64,000 nt of DNA from Diphasiastrum complanatum (lineage: Eukaryota; Streptophyta; Lycopodiopsida; Lycopodiales; Lycopodiaceae), in NCBI GenBank assembly GCA_029204225.1, contig CM055096.1, positions 70,763,444-70,827,443 on the forward strand, read 5' to 3'. Below the pieces are notes generated by a model, which saw only the letters and a program-made list of their open reading frames with translations, had not been told where the DNA came from and did not search any database. The position numbers and the translations under genes are program-made. How positions within the stretch are numbered: position 1 is the stretch's first letter; the number at the start of each line of letters is the position of its first letter. Of this stretch, positions 26,053-36,396 are shown in pieces.

Positions 26053-26397
26053 ATGGCAGAGCGCATACCACCGAAGCCCGAGGGCGAAGCCAGGAGGAAG
26101 CTCGAGGAAGATATCCGAAGGCACAACGAAAGACATCGGAAGCAAGAGGCAGACATTGCAGAGATGCTGCGACAAACTCGGCAGAGACACCCAGAGCTGC
26201 AGATCCCCGCCCCTGCTGTGGCCCCTGCCCCCGCTGTCGAGCTGAATTTGGATGAGCAGATCGGAATGAACTTCAAACGACGGCAGCTCATCATGGTCAG
26301 GGAAAGGGCGGCCAGACGTCAGGCTAATCAGGAGGCAGAGCGAGAGCGACAAAACAATGCACCTGACGAGGGCGAGGAGTCGGTGGAGGATCAGTAG
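26053..26397 (+). CDS. Unidentified charged, helix-rich ORF (114 aa)
   Basis: The ORF begins ATG at 26053 in a good plant context (gagatggcaga) and ends TAG at 26395. The product starts MAERIPPKPEGEARRKLEED and is dense in Arg, Glu and Gln (RRHNERHRKQEADIAEMLRQ), suggesting a long helix or coiled coil. A short Pro/Ala linker (PAPAVAPAPAV) follows, then a second basic helix and an acidic tail (DEGEESVEDQ). It is markedly more GC-rich than the surrounding intron. Upstream, 25920-26035 holds imperfect repeats of gagagccagtga. I do not recognise the family. It could be a second ORF of the hAT at 26958-40225, which is transcribed convergently, a captured gene fragment, or an ORF of another transposon. 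A longer frame without stops extends back to 25993. Confidence 0.45.
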   Translation: MAERIPPKPEGEARRKLEEDIRRHNERHRKQEADIAEMLRQTRQRHPELQIPAPAVAPAPAVELNLDEQIGMNFKRRQLIMVRERAARRQANQEAERERQNNAPDEGEESVEDQ

Positions 26398-26957
26398 GCA
26401 TGTTTAGAATAGATAAGGTCCAACCGTATGTGGCGGACTGTTGCTATGTAATTTTCGACAGTTTAGGGTGCGGCAAATAACTAGATAGCTGCTTGAAAAA
26501 AAAGACGGGATATGTAATGTTATCTTGATACAACGGCTGAATGAATATATAGTTGTTTTTTGTTCAACGCGAGCCTGGTCATGTGAAAAGCAATCTCTGT
26601 ATTTTTTTAAATGCAAATGTAATACATGTGTTTATGAAATGCCGTCACGGGTTTGGGGTGTAGGGGTAATTGCTATGCTCTGCTATCAGTTTGCTGTGGC
26701 ATCAATGATCAGTTTGTAACTGCATTTATGTGAAGCTATCATTCACTTCAATCGAAATTAGTTGAAAATACGATTCACATGATCACATAGAATTCGACAT
26801 AAAATTGAAAATACATCATATGTACAGAGCGACATACGCACAATGTGCAGCAAATAAAGTACGCCAAACACTGTATATAATGTGAAAAAAGATCTGTGTA
26901 CAATGGTCGACCGTCTGCTAGAAACAAACTTCTGAAACTAAAATAACAGAGCCACAA
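26398..26957. other. Spacer between convergent ORFs
   Basis: AT-rich sequence between the charged ORF and the C-terminal end of the minus-strand hAT gene. It may hold the 3' terminus of that hAT (a CATAGAATTC at 26787 is a candidate), but the expected flanking duplication was not seen. Confidence 0.4.
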
Positions 26958-27036
26958 TCAATGCTCTGGCTCTGACTCAGACGAATGCTCCGGAGACAAC
27001 TCAGGGCTCCAAGCTGACTCTCGCAGCCGATGTTTG

Positions 27037-27441
27037 TGAAGAATTACAAGACCTAGCTATGGAGTATCTTAACTCAGATGCTAGATCAACTATGAAAGCT
27101 TGAGAAAACTTGGCTATGGAAATATCACACACAAGGAGAATTGCATGAGCATCTCACAAACTCAAAAGTCTCAAGAAGAAATGAATTGCTAGTGAGAGAG
27201 AGGAGGGCGTGGGTCCTCCAAATCCCTTGTGAGGCAAGCACCTCCTTTACATGCATGGAAAGTCTAGGTGTCAACCATGGGAGTGAGCTACTTGGCCAAG
27301 TGGGCCACTTGCACTAATTTACATAACTTAACAAAAAAGGGGGGGTCATGCATTTAATTAAAAAAAACATGCCCCATGAGTTATGTACAACTTAACTAAT
27401 GCTTAGCCAAAAAGGGGTAAAATAGGCATTACTCTTCAACA
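27037..27441 (-). repeat. 3' LTR of the copia element
   Basis: 405 bp, TG…CA ends. It matches 32058-32463 with a single one-base difference (eight versus nine A near 27360). The end of the polyprotein ORF (stop at 27392) lies inside this LTR. Confidence 0.97.
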
Positions 27442-30400
27442 CCCCCCCCTTAATGGCAATTTTATTCAAACTGACACCCAACAAAGTTCTGAACTTTTCA
27501 AACTTATCTTTACTAAGTGGTTTAGTAAAAATATCAGCTGTCTGGTCGTTGGTGTCGCAATAAACTAGCTCGATCTCCCCACTGTGCACTTTCTCTCGTA
27601 TAAAATGCTGGTCCACCTCTATATGTTTTGTCCGTGCATGATAGACTGGATTCCTTGCAAGCTGAATGCAGCTTTGGTTATCACAATGTAACAATGTAGG
27701 TCTTACTTGAGCAATCTGCATGTCCTCAAGTAGACGGCGTAACCAAATGGCTTCACAGGCGGACCTCGTAGTCGCCCTGTACTCAGCTTCGGTAGACGAT
27801 AGAGCAATAGTAGGCTGCTTCTTACTGCACCACGATATAGCCCCTGAACCTAGGCTGAAGCAATAGCCTGTCGTCGATCTCCGATCGTCTCTATCACCTG
27901 CCCAATCAGAATCTGAATAGCCTTCCAGCTGAAGGTTCCCGTCATCCGTGTATCCAATCCCATAAGTCACTGTCCCTCTCACATATCGTAGGATCCGCTT
28001 TGCTGCTTTCCAATGTGCTTCGGTAGGCTTACACATGTATTGACTTGCGATTCCAACCGCATAAGCAATATCTGGCCTGGTGGTAGTAAGGTAAATCAGG
28101 CTGCCCACTAATTGACGATAGAGCGTCTCATCTGCAAATGCTGGACCATCATCTTTTGATGGCTTGTTGCTTGCATCCATGGGTGTGCTGATTGGTTTGC
28201 TTTCTTGCATGTTAAACTTCTTCAATAATTTCTGTGCATACTTTGCCTGTGAGATAAAAAGACAACGCTTTCCTTTCCAAACTTCAACTCCTAGGCAATA
28301 GTGTAGCAAACCCAAATCTTTCATTTCAAACTCATTAGAAAGATTCTTCTTAACACAAGCAATAAGCTTCTTATTGCTTCCCGTGATGAGTAGATCATCC
28401 ACATAGAGCACAACAACCACAAAGTCTTCTCCTTCCCTGAAGACATAAAGATTGCAATCAGACTTACTCTTCTCAAACCCTTGCCTTGCAAAGTACTCAT
28501 CAATTCGGCTATACCAAGCCCTTGGCGCCTGTTTGAGCCCATACAAGGCTTTCCTAAGCCTGCAAACCAGATTCTCCTTGCCAGTTATTTCAAATCCCTG
28601 CGGTTGTTCCATGTAAACCTCCTCCTGTAGGTGCCCATTAAGAAAGGCACTCTTGACATCCATTTGATGGACATCCCAATCAAAATATGAGGCTATAGCC
28701 AAAACAGTCCTGATAGATGTCATTTTAGCAACAGGTGCGAATGTCTCATCATAGTCTAGCCCCTCTTGCTGAGCATAGCCTTTCGCCACCAACCTTGCCT
28801 TGTACTTGTCCACTGTTCCATTGGCATGAAACTTGGTCTTATAGACCCACTTGCAACCTATTGGTTGCTTCCCTTCTGGCAATGTAGTGAGCTCCCATGT
28901 GTCATTCTTGACAATGGAGTCGTACTCCTCCTGCATGGCATGTTGCCATACCTTTTCTCTCACGGCTTCGTGAAAGAATTGTGGCACATCTGCATTCAGA
29001 ATAGTGGACATAAGAGCAAAGTTAGTCTCTTGTCTCTCATGAGACCTAAGAGATCTTCTGACACCCTGTTCACTGCTCTCTCCTTCTTCAATCATTTGAC
29101 CTTCTTTGATTGTTTCCCAATACCACCTAGGTAGCTTCTTCCTAGCAGTAGGTGATGTGGATGGTGACCACGTATCCCATGGTACTGTTTTAGTCTTCCG
29201 TTTGTCCCCAACTTCTGCTTCTGGTACTTGGCCAAAAAGAGGTCTCGAACTAGTAGGTTCGATTTCCTGTTGTTGCTCCTGCACTTGAGGCTTACGGGAC
29301 TCTTGACTAGGATCCTCATCCGTGGAATCAATCAAGGGTATGAACTCAGTAATTCCTTCCTTCTCCTGCTCCTGTATCTTGGGTGCATGCTCTTCATCAA
29401 AGATGACATCTCGACTTAGGATCTTCCTCCTGTTTTCGAGATCATATAGCACATAAGCTTTCTCACCTTCACTATACCCAAGAAAGACACACTTTACGGA
29501 TTTTGCATCAAGTTTCTTCCGCAAGTCCTTTGGTATATGTGCATATGCTGTACACCCAAATACTCGAAGGCTGCCCACTTTGGGCTTCTTGCCACTATAT
29601 GCCTCTTCTGGCGTGATTCCTTCAACTGCTTTGGTTGGACTTCTATTCAATAGAAAAACAGCAGTTGCTACCGCTTCTGCCCAAAAGGAATTTGGCAACC
29701 CCTTTGCCTTGAGCATGCTCCTCGCACACTCAACTATAGACCTGTTTTTCCGCTCAGCCACGCCGTTTTGCTGCGGTGTATGTGGAGCAGTAAACTGTCT
29801 CTTTATCCCACAAGCTTTGCAAAGATCTTTGAACTCATCAGAAATATACTCACCACCCTTATCTGACCTGAGAGTCTTTAACCTCTTTCCTGTGTGGTTT
29901 TCCACCATAGCTTTCCACTGTTTGAAGTATTTGAACGCTTCAGATTTCAGTTTCAGAAAATAGACCCATACCTTCCGAGAGAAATCATCTACGAAGGTCA
30001 TGAGATAGTATGCCCCCCCTGCTGATTTGACCTGCATGGGACCACATAAATCTGAATGCACAAGTTCAAGAATGCCCTTGGCCCTGGTAGCTTTCTCCTT
30101 TGGAAACTTTTTCCTCTGTTGCTTCCCTAATGCACAAGCCTCACATGTATCTGAAGAAGACTTAATGCTAGGAAGATCTACTACCATTTTGTGCCTGTTC
30201 AAAACTTGCAAACTTTTGTAACTCAAATGACCATATCTCTCATGCCAAAGCTTGTCCCGATTAGTATCTCTTGCAGACAAGGCCTCTTGGCTAGGAATGG
30301 TTGTGAAAAGCTTGTAAAGACCTCCTTCTTGCATTCCCTTGGCTACCACTTTGAAGTTCTTCTCTTTGTCTTTTACCAAACATTTAGAATCATTAAACTC

Positions 30401-31588
30401 TACCACCATGTTCTGTTTGGTAATGGCACCAACAGATAACAAGTTCTTAGCCAACCCTGGTACATGCAACACACTTTTAATTTCCTTCACCTCACCTGAT
30501 GATAGCTGTATTGCAACTGTACCTTTGCCCCTCACCATACGTGTAGAATTATCTCCAAGGCAAACATGCTGGCTATCTTCTGTCTCCTCATAGGTGCTGA
30601 ACCAATCTCTATGAGGTGTCATGTGCTTTGAGGCTCCAGAATCAATATACCATCCACCAAATGTGGATTCAGATGATAGGGCTGCGGTGAATAGCTCAAG
30701 CACACCAGATTGCTCCTCCTCTGCAACTTTGTCAACAAAGTGACTCTGCTGGTTCTTTCCCTTCTTCTGATCACTTTGCTTCTTCCTGCATTCAAAAGCA
30801 AAATGCCCATACTTACCACAATAGTTGCAGTTGCCCTTCCTCTTGGGTGTGGATGAGGAATTGGTGCTTGACTCCTCTCCAACCTGTAACTTGGACACCT
30901 GCTGCTCCAAGCTTTGCTTTGAGTTCTTCTTTTTGCCTTTGCCTTTCTTCTGAAAGTTTTGCTTCTTCTTAGAAGCAAATGCAAGCTCTGGATTATCTTC
31001 CCTTTCAGAAAGATTCTTCCTTCTCATCTCCTCCTGTAAAAGAAGACCACATAACTCCCCAAAGGTTGGGAGTTTCTCCCTAGCAGAAAGGGACATCACA
31101 TAGTCTTGATAGTTGAATGACAAGCTGTTCAAGACTATGGGTACAATACTCCTGTCACTTACTTTCTCTCCAACTGAAGCAAGCTGATCCAATAGGTCCT
31201 TGACCTTTGTAATATGATCACCAATTGTTGCACCTGCTTCCATCTTGAGAGTATGTAACCTGTTTTGCAAATACACCAGCTTGGCTGAATCCACTGTTTC
31301 AAACATAGACTTCAGAATTGTCCAAGCATCAGCTGCATCCCTTGCATTGCAAATGTGAGGAATAATATTGTCCTTGACAGAAAGATTGATTATCCTATGA
31401 GCTTTATGTCTCCTGTTCATGTAGTCCTTCAATTCAGGATCAGATGTTGGTACAGGTTCTGTACCTGTCATGACCTCCCAGCAATTCTTATCCATCAAGA
31501 TATTGGCTATCTTGAACTTCCACACTCTGTAGTTTGTGCCATCTAGTTTGCTAGATTCACCCAGCAAACTCTCCCCAAGACTTGCCAT
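27392..31588 (-). CDS. Copia Gag-Pol polyprotein, intact (1398 aa)
   Basis: A single ORF from ATG at 31588. Gag (copia UBN2 type) spans about residues 15-200 with a basic Lys-rich stretch at 208-225. The CCHC knuckle is C254-C257-H262-C267 (CNYCGKYGHFAFEC). The aspartic protease motif is DSG at 316-318. The integrase HHCC region is at 449-485 (LWHERYGHLS; CEAC). The integrase triad is D513 (HSDLCGP), D576 (RSDKGGEY) and E612 (GVAERKN), with the canonical 35-residue spacing between the last two. RT covers about 890-1135 with YVDD at 1062-1065. RNase H spans about 1235-1375 (SDSDWAGDRDDRRSTTGYCF; LSSTEAEYRA). Gag and Pol are fused without frameshift, as is usual in copia. No stop or catalytic substitution was seen. 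The last codons run into the 3' LTR. Confidence 0.96.
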   Translation of the reverse strand: MASLGESLLGESSKLDGTNYRVWKFKIANILMDKNCWEVMTGTEPVPTSDPELKDYMNRRHKAHRIINLSVKDNIIPHICNARDAADAWTILKSMFETVDSAKLVYLQNRLHTLKMEAGATIGDHITKVKDLLDQLASVGEKVSDRSIVPIVLNSLSFNYQDYVMSLSAREKLPTFGELCGLLLQEEMRRKNLSEREDNPELAFASKKKQNFQKKGKGKKKNSKQSLEQQVSKLQVGEESSTNSSSTPKRKGNCNYCGKYGHFAFECRKKQSDQKKGKNQQSHFVDKVAEEEQSGVLELFTAALSSESTFGGWYIDSGASKHMTPHRDWFSTYEETEDSQHVCLGDNSTRMVRGKGTVAIQLSSGEVKEIKSVLHVPGLAKNLLSVGAITKQNMVVEFNDSKCLVKDKEKNFKVVAKGMQEGGLYKLFTTIPSQEALSARDTNRDKLWHERYGHLSYKSLQVLNRHKMVVDLPSIKSSSDTCEACALGKQQRKKFPKEKATRAKGILELVHSDLCGPMQVKSAGGAYYLMTFVDDFSRKVWVYFLKLKSEAFKYFKQWKAMVENHTGKRLKTLRSDKGGEYISDEFKDLCKACGIKRQFTAPHTPQQNGVAERKNRSIVECARSMLKAKGLPNSFWAEAVATAVFLLNRSPTKAVEGITPEEAYSGKKPKVGSLRVFGCTAYAHIPKDLRKKLDAKSVKCVFLGYSEGEKAYVLYDLENRRKILSRDVIFDEEHAPKIQEQEKEGITEFIPLIDSTDEDPSQESRKPQVQEQQQEIEPTSSRPLFGQVPEAEVGDKRKTKTVPWDTWSPSTSPTARKKLPRWYWETIKEGQMIEEGESSEQGVRRSLRSHERQETNFALMSTILNADVPQFFHEAVREKVWQHAMQEEYDSIVKNDTWELTTLPEGKQPIGCKWVYKTKFHANGTVDKYKARLVAKGYAQQEGLDYDETFAPVAKMTSIRTVLAIASYFDWDVHQMDVKSAFLNGHLQEEVYMEQPQGFEITGKENLVCRLRKALYGLKQAPRAWYSRIDEYFARQGFEKSKSDCNLYVFREGEDFVVVVLYVDDLLITGSNKKLIACVKKNLSNEFEMKDLGLLHYCLGVEVWKGKRCLFISQAKYAQKLLKKFNMQESKPISTPMDASNKPSKDDGPAFADETLYRQLVGSLIYLTTTRPDIAYAVGIASQYMCKPTEAHWKAAKRILRYVRGTVTYGIGYTDDGNLQLEGYSDSDWAGDRDDRRSTTGYCFSLGSGAISWCSKKQPTIALSSTEAEYRATTRSACEAIWLRRLLEDMQIAQVRPTLLHCDNQSCIQLARNPVYHARTKHIEVDQHFIREKVHSGEIELVYCDTNDQTADIFTKPLSKDKFEKFRTLLGVSLNKIAIKGGVLKSNAYFTPFWLSIS

Positions 31589-32040
31589 GCTAAAATCTGT
31601 GCTTAAAACAGAAGCTCAACTTGAAAGAGATCAGAAAAGAACAGCTTCCAACAACAAGGGTTTAACCCCAAACTAGGGTATGTAGCCACTTCAAGGCAAC
31701 CCTTCAGCTCCTGCTTTTGTCTTTGCCACTTGGTGTGGCCTCACTAGCACAAGCACTAGGCTCCACTGGAACAGAAACCAGAAGCCCCTACAGAAAGTGC
31801 GCCCTACTTTTGTGTAAGCTCCTCCAGAAAAACTCTCCAAAACTTAGCCAGATTTAGAAAGTTTTTGGATCATCCCACTCCCCTTGCCAATAGCTCACCA
31901 ACAGTGCAAGACTCCACCTGATCTGACACCTGTAGATCAAATGCTCCCTCTTTCAAGATTGAGGTGCTTGTAGAAGATAAGAATCTTCTCAAGAATCTAA
32001 GCACTGAAGTTTCTCTCACTCTCAGACTCACAGGCTAGAC
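31589..32040 (-). other. Copia untranslated leader
   Basis: About 450 bp between the primer-binding site and the Gag-Pol ATG. No ORF of note. Confidence 0.8.
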
Positions 32041-32057
32041 AACCTGCTCTGATACCA
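32041..32057 (-). other. Primer-binding site for initiator-Met tRNA
   Basis: The minus strand reads tggtatcagagcaggtt directly adjoining the 5' LTR. The block tggtatcagagc is the standard plant tRNA-iMet primer-binding site of copia elements. Confidence 0.95.
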
Positions 32058-32463
32058 TGAAGAATTACAAGACCTAGCTATGGAGTATCTTAACTCAGAT
32101 GCTAGATCAACTATGAAAGCTTGAGAAAACTTGGCTATGGAAATATCACACACAAGGAGAATTGCATGAGCATCTCACAAACTCAAAAGTCTCAAGAAGA
32201 AATGAATTGCTAGTGAGAGAGAGGAGGGCGTGGGTCCTCCAAATCCCTTGTGAGGCAAGCACCTCCTTTACATGCATGGAAAGTCTAGGTGTCAACCATG
32301 GGAGTGAGCTACTTGGCCAAGTGGGCCACTTGCACTAATTTACATAACTTAACAAAAAAGGGGGGGTCATGCATTTAATTAAAAAAAAACATGCCCCATG
32401 AGTTATGTACAACTTAACTAATGCTTAGCCAAAAAGGGGTAAAATAGGCATTACTCTTCAACA
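32058..32463 (-). repeat. 5' LTR of the copia element
   Basis: 406 bp, TG…CA ends. As the 5' LTR of a minus-strand element it should contain the promoter. It is immediately followed (towards lower coordinates) by the primer-binding site. Confidence 0.97.
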
Positions 32464-34423
32464 GTTTGTGCCTGTCTGGAACTGGCATGGGCTGTGTATC
32501 CGAGGAGGAGGACTCGTCACTAGCATCATCCCAATTTGCCTCCGCATCAGCCCCCAAGCAAGCCAAACCAACAACACCTGCTCCAGCTGGCTGTAATACT
32601 ACACCTCTAGTTGTACCTGGAGCCCTGGTCGTCCTCTCCTCCCTGGCAGTTTCTGTGCCTTGCCTTTCTTGTTCGGTGCACCCTTGGGCCTTCTTGGTCT
32701 TTTGCGGACAAGAGGAGCTGTCAATGCCTCATCACCCCCATGCAAATCACCTGGCTGGCTAGGTTGGGCCCAAGCTGAGGCCGGCTGGGATAGGGAAGCA
32801 AAAGAGGGAACTCCTTGTGCACCTGAGCGAGGAGGATGAGCTCGTGGAGTGTGTGCCCGTGGGGCTGCTGCAGGTGGAGGAACTGGCTGTGCAGGAGGCA
32901 AGTACAGTGGCAATATGTACTGAAAGGGGCGCTGCAGTGGCCGGTACTGGTACATCCTGGGAGCTGCCAAAGGGGGAGCCAGTGGAGTGGGTGCTGCCAA
33001 AGGAGGAGGATGTGAAGTGGGTGCTGCCACTGGAGGAGCCAATGTGGATGTGGGCGCTGCAAGAGAAAACCTGGGCACAGATGGTGGCCTGCCATGGAGA
33101 CCTGGTGCTGCAGATGTGGACTGCAATGGAGGGGCTGCAGGCCTCAATGGCATCAATGGCACGGGAGGTGCTATGCGGCGCACATATACCCTCTAAGGAA
33201 CTGGAGGAACTGTAGGCTCCTCATGTGGCTGCTCTGGCTGGGCCTCTGTGTATGGCATGCTGGCAAGAGATGAAGGGGGTGCCCTGACACTCGGCATCTG
33301 TTGAGCCTCTGAATCCAATGTGGCAATCAAGTCGTCTAGCTGGGCATCTGAATACAAATGCTCTGGGCTCTGGGCCTCATCTTGTGCACCATCCCCTGAA
33401 TCATCCTGTGCACCATCCCTTGAATTAACCTGTGCCTCATCATGTGCACCCTGTAGACCCTGCATGGCCTCCCAATCTGTGCAATCAAAGTCATCTGGTG
33501 CCTCCTCTGGTGTGCTGTCGTAGTAACGGCCATGACTCTGTACTGCACGCATCCAAGCAGCTGCGAGACCGGCATGTAAATCACTCTGCCCTCTATCAAG
33601 AGCCTCTCATATCGACATAGGTAGGTATGCCACTGGCCTCCCCTATGTGCCCTGCCTGTCTCCTAGTATAACCTGCGCCATGTGCCCCACCTCTGCCACG
33701 TGATGCACATGTGACCCCTGCCCATGGCGTGTGCCCTGCACCTGTATCATCTGCCTCATCCCTCTCTGATTTGGCAAACACAACCCGAATGGGCTCATCC
33801 TCATCATGCTCATCCTCTGACACTGGCTCATCTGCCTCATACAATGGAGGCTCTCTGTGCTCAAGCCCAAGCTCTCTCTCTCTCTCTCTCTCTCTGCCAT
33901 CAACTGCGTGCCCAAGTCATGTGCAGGCATGGGATGGACGCTGTCTGTAGGCAAGTCAACCTGGCGCTCCAAATCAGATATCTTCGTCTGCAAGGTCAAA
34001 ATTGAACATGTCAGGAAAACAACTTGATCAGAAATTGAAACCTACATTTTAGTGAGACGTCAACCAACATGCTATGGGAGAATAGCCCATCACCTGCAAT
34101 GCGCTCGTAATGGTCGGCAGTCTCCTAGCGAGACGTGCGTTGGTGCTACAGAACACCAACCGCTCTAGCTGACTCACTGACAACCTGTTTCTTCTCCTCG
34201 TGTGAACGAGGGCCCATGTGCTCCAATTACGCTCGCACACGGAGGCAGCGCAATCCTGTGGTATGTGCAATGAAATGGTTCAGCACATGTACACGGGTGG
34301 AATGTCAACGAAACACTGCAAGGGAGGATGAGATGAGATGCATACCTGTGAAAGGACCCGCAGTGCAAGACGCTGTATGGAGGGATAGGTGCTACCGAAC
34401 ATGGTCCACCAGGTAATGGGGAG
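32464..34423 (-). pseudogene. hAT transposase F, C-terminal half
   Basis: On the minus strand 34415-34330 reads ITWWTMFGSTYPSIQRLALR / VLSQ followed by an intron donor. At 34255-34100 DCAASVCERNWSTWALVHTR / RRNRLSVSQLERLVFCSTNA is the hAT dimerisation domain (SVCERNWS, then LV…). After an intron near 34090-33995 the frame continues with a charged segment (DLERQVDLPTDSVHPMPAHD). Next come acidic and Ser-rich tails and a Pro/Ala-rich region at 33180-32700 ending in an AT-hook-like patch (RKRPRRPKG; GRRGRPG). The last codons lie beyond the copia insertion at 27036-26961 (SPELSPEHSSESEPEH, stop at 26958-26960). Several frame changes occur. Confidence 0.7.
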
Positions 34424-35169
34424 TGTTGGAGGGTTTGCGGATCCCAAGGCAACCCTAACCCTAGTTAATAAGTGAGAGGGATTTGGCACCCTACGTGTGT
34501 AAGTCCAACCCGATGATCACATAGTTATTTGATTAATTAGAAAGACAATAAAAGGACTTTAGGCCTTTTTGCGGGACTTTTAATGTCGCAGGGCCTAAAT
34601 GTCAAGTTAGTGAATAAAGTTGGGTTTCCCTCCAATTTTGATGGTTCCCACGCTTTTTTAAATTTGAATAAAAAGAGAGGCAAGATTGGACCAATACGAT
34701 TCAGAGGCCAGGGTCCTCCTCTCTACCATAAAAAGGGACCAACTCGAGTTGCTCCTCATGTTCATTTCCTCATTTCAATAAAGCTGATTGGTTCTCTTCA
34801 AAAATGGATTGATGAATGTCCTTGCTCTCTATCACTTTTCTTCCATCTCATGCTTATTTGGATTTTGCTAATTGTTGGATCTGAGTGTATTTGGGATTGT
34901 ATGTTATTATACTTTTTATGAGAGAGAAAGGGAGAGAGAGAAAGAGTAAGCTATCTCTGTTGTGGATGTGTAGTGTTAAGGGATGTGTAGTGTTAATGAA
35001 TAGGGTTAATGGATGTAGAGTTAGATGTGAATCCTCCATTCATGTTGAAATCTGAACTAAACTATCGCTCTCATGGGAACGAACCTACGCGTGACAACTA
35101 ACTCCGTCTCTATGATGCTAGATTGACTAGATCTTGGATTCAGATTAGGCAAGGAAAGAAACCCACTAC
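34424..35169 (+). repeat. 5' LTR of the gypsy element
   Basis: It starts TGTTGGAGGG at the junction with hAT exon sequence and ends CTACA just before the primer-binding site. Length 746 bp. No second copy is in the window, so the end coordinates rest on the hAT junction and the primer-binding site. Confidence 0.8.
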
Positions 35170-35170
35170 A

Positions 35171-35190
35171 ATTTTGGCGCCGTTGCCGGG
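35171..35190 (+). other. Primer-binding site, Athila/Tat type
   Basis: ttttggcgccgttgccgggg. The tggcgccgttgccgggg core is the known primer-binding motif (attributed to tRNA-Asp) of plant Athila-like gypsy elements. Confidence 0.85.
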
Positions 35191-36396
35191 GAGTTACGCC
35201 AATTTTTCAGTTTGCAGCATCATTGTTGGATGGTTAGCTTGCATTAGGCATCTTGTCGTGGCATGAATAGTGTTAGATCTGCATTTTAGGGTTAGTTTGG
35301 GATTGATTTTGCTTGATTTGAGTGGATTGGCTTGTTTGAAATCTAATCTGATTGTTAAACAGGGAAAGCTATTTAGATCACCAATCTTAAGATCCATTTG
35401 GATCTGAGATATCAGAGAAAATAACAAAAATCGGTCAAATCTGCCAGATTTGGTCAAAAGGCAAAAAACGTCATCAGAGCTGATAACTTTTTACCCTCTT
35501 TCAGGAAAGCTTCGCCGAGTTGCAGGCACCTTCGATTTTGTTTACAAAACCTTCAGTTTGAAGGGCGAAGATTAATTCCCAGCTGATTTCCAGAAACATC
35601 AGAAAAACCGTCAAAAAACACCAAAAAATCACCAAAACCCTAAAAATACAGAAAAAGAACCTTTGCTCGATTCACTGTGCTTAGGTGTGATTCAGATCTA
35701 TCTACTGCCAGGTCGGCGAAGAATAATACCAAAAATAGAAAGGTTTTCAGAAGATCAGTTGTCATATTGCCATATTTTTGCCAAAAAAGTCACTTTTTTG
35801 CAAAATTACCAGTATTACTCTTGATAGTTCGCCAGAACTTTCGAGATTCCAGAACATGCTATTTATAGTAAAAATCTATTTTTGAGTTCGGCGAAGATTC
35901 TTCTTGATCAGATCACATAAATTCTTGAATTTTACTCTCGCCAGACTACATAAACTATAATTTCTTGTGTTAGAAACCTTCGCCTGATTTTCCATAGTTG
36001 TATCTGTGTCAGGTCCTTCACCTGAGAGGTTGGCGAAGGTTATTTCACTAGAAATTGCCAGAAAAGTGTTCAGAGAGTTTTTTTTTCCAAAATAGCATTG
36101 TTGAACCTTCGCCGAGCCAATCTTCGCCTAGTGAACCTTCGCCAGACCTATTTTAAGTTTCTGATTTTCCAGATCAAGTCTCTGTCAAAATTTGGATCAA
36201 ATCTGATATATTTTGAATTGGATTCTGAGAGATTTATCATTTTTGAGAAGTATCGATTGATCGAATTTCGAAAAGTTTTTCATCATATAGAATCAGATTT
36301 TTGAAAAGTGGAATAGATCTAGTAGATCTAATCTGAGATAGTTTTTTGAAAAATCTAGATCCAATCTCAGTATCTATTTGATCTAAATTTGTAAAG

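Larger units (their letters stand above)
27037..32463 (-). mobile_element. Full-length, very young Ty1/copia retrotransposon
   Basis: The LTRs at 27037-27441 (3') and 32058-32463 (5') are identical except for one extra A in an A-run. They begin TGAAGAATTAC and end CTTCAACA. A 5-bp duplication, gtttg, flanks the element at 27032-27036 and 32464-32468. A tRNA-iMet primer-binding site lies at 32041-32057 and a purine-rich tract (complement of eight C) at 27442-27451. One uninterrupted polyprotein of 1398 codons occupies 27392-31588. Total length is 5427 bp. It is inserted in the last coding part of hAT F, itself in the 40-kb SLP intron, antisense to SLP. Everything needed for autonomous retrotransposition appears intact. 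Confidence 0.97.

Noticed and set aside
25678-26352. 224-codon minus-strand ORF opposite the charged ORF
   Set aside because: It is an antisense frame with low-complexity Leu/Ser/Pro content; the + strand ORF has the better start context and composition.
28766-29134. Plus-strand ORFs within the copia
   Set aside because: Antisense to an intact polyprotein; no domain.
32817-33215. Plus-strand Glu/Val-rich ORF
   Set aside because: Shadow of the Pro/Ala-rich C-terminal region of the minus-strand hAT F transposase.
34583-34921. 112-codon ORF
   Set aside because: Lies within the gypsy LTR and shows no domain.
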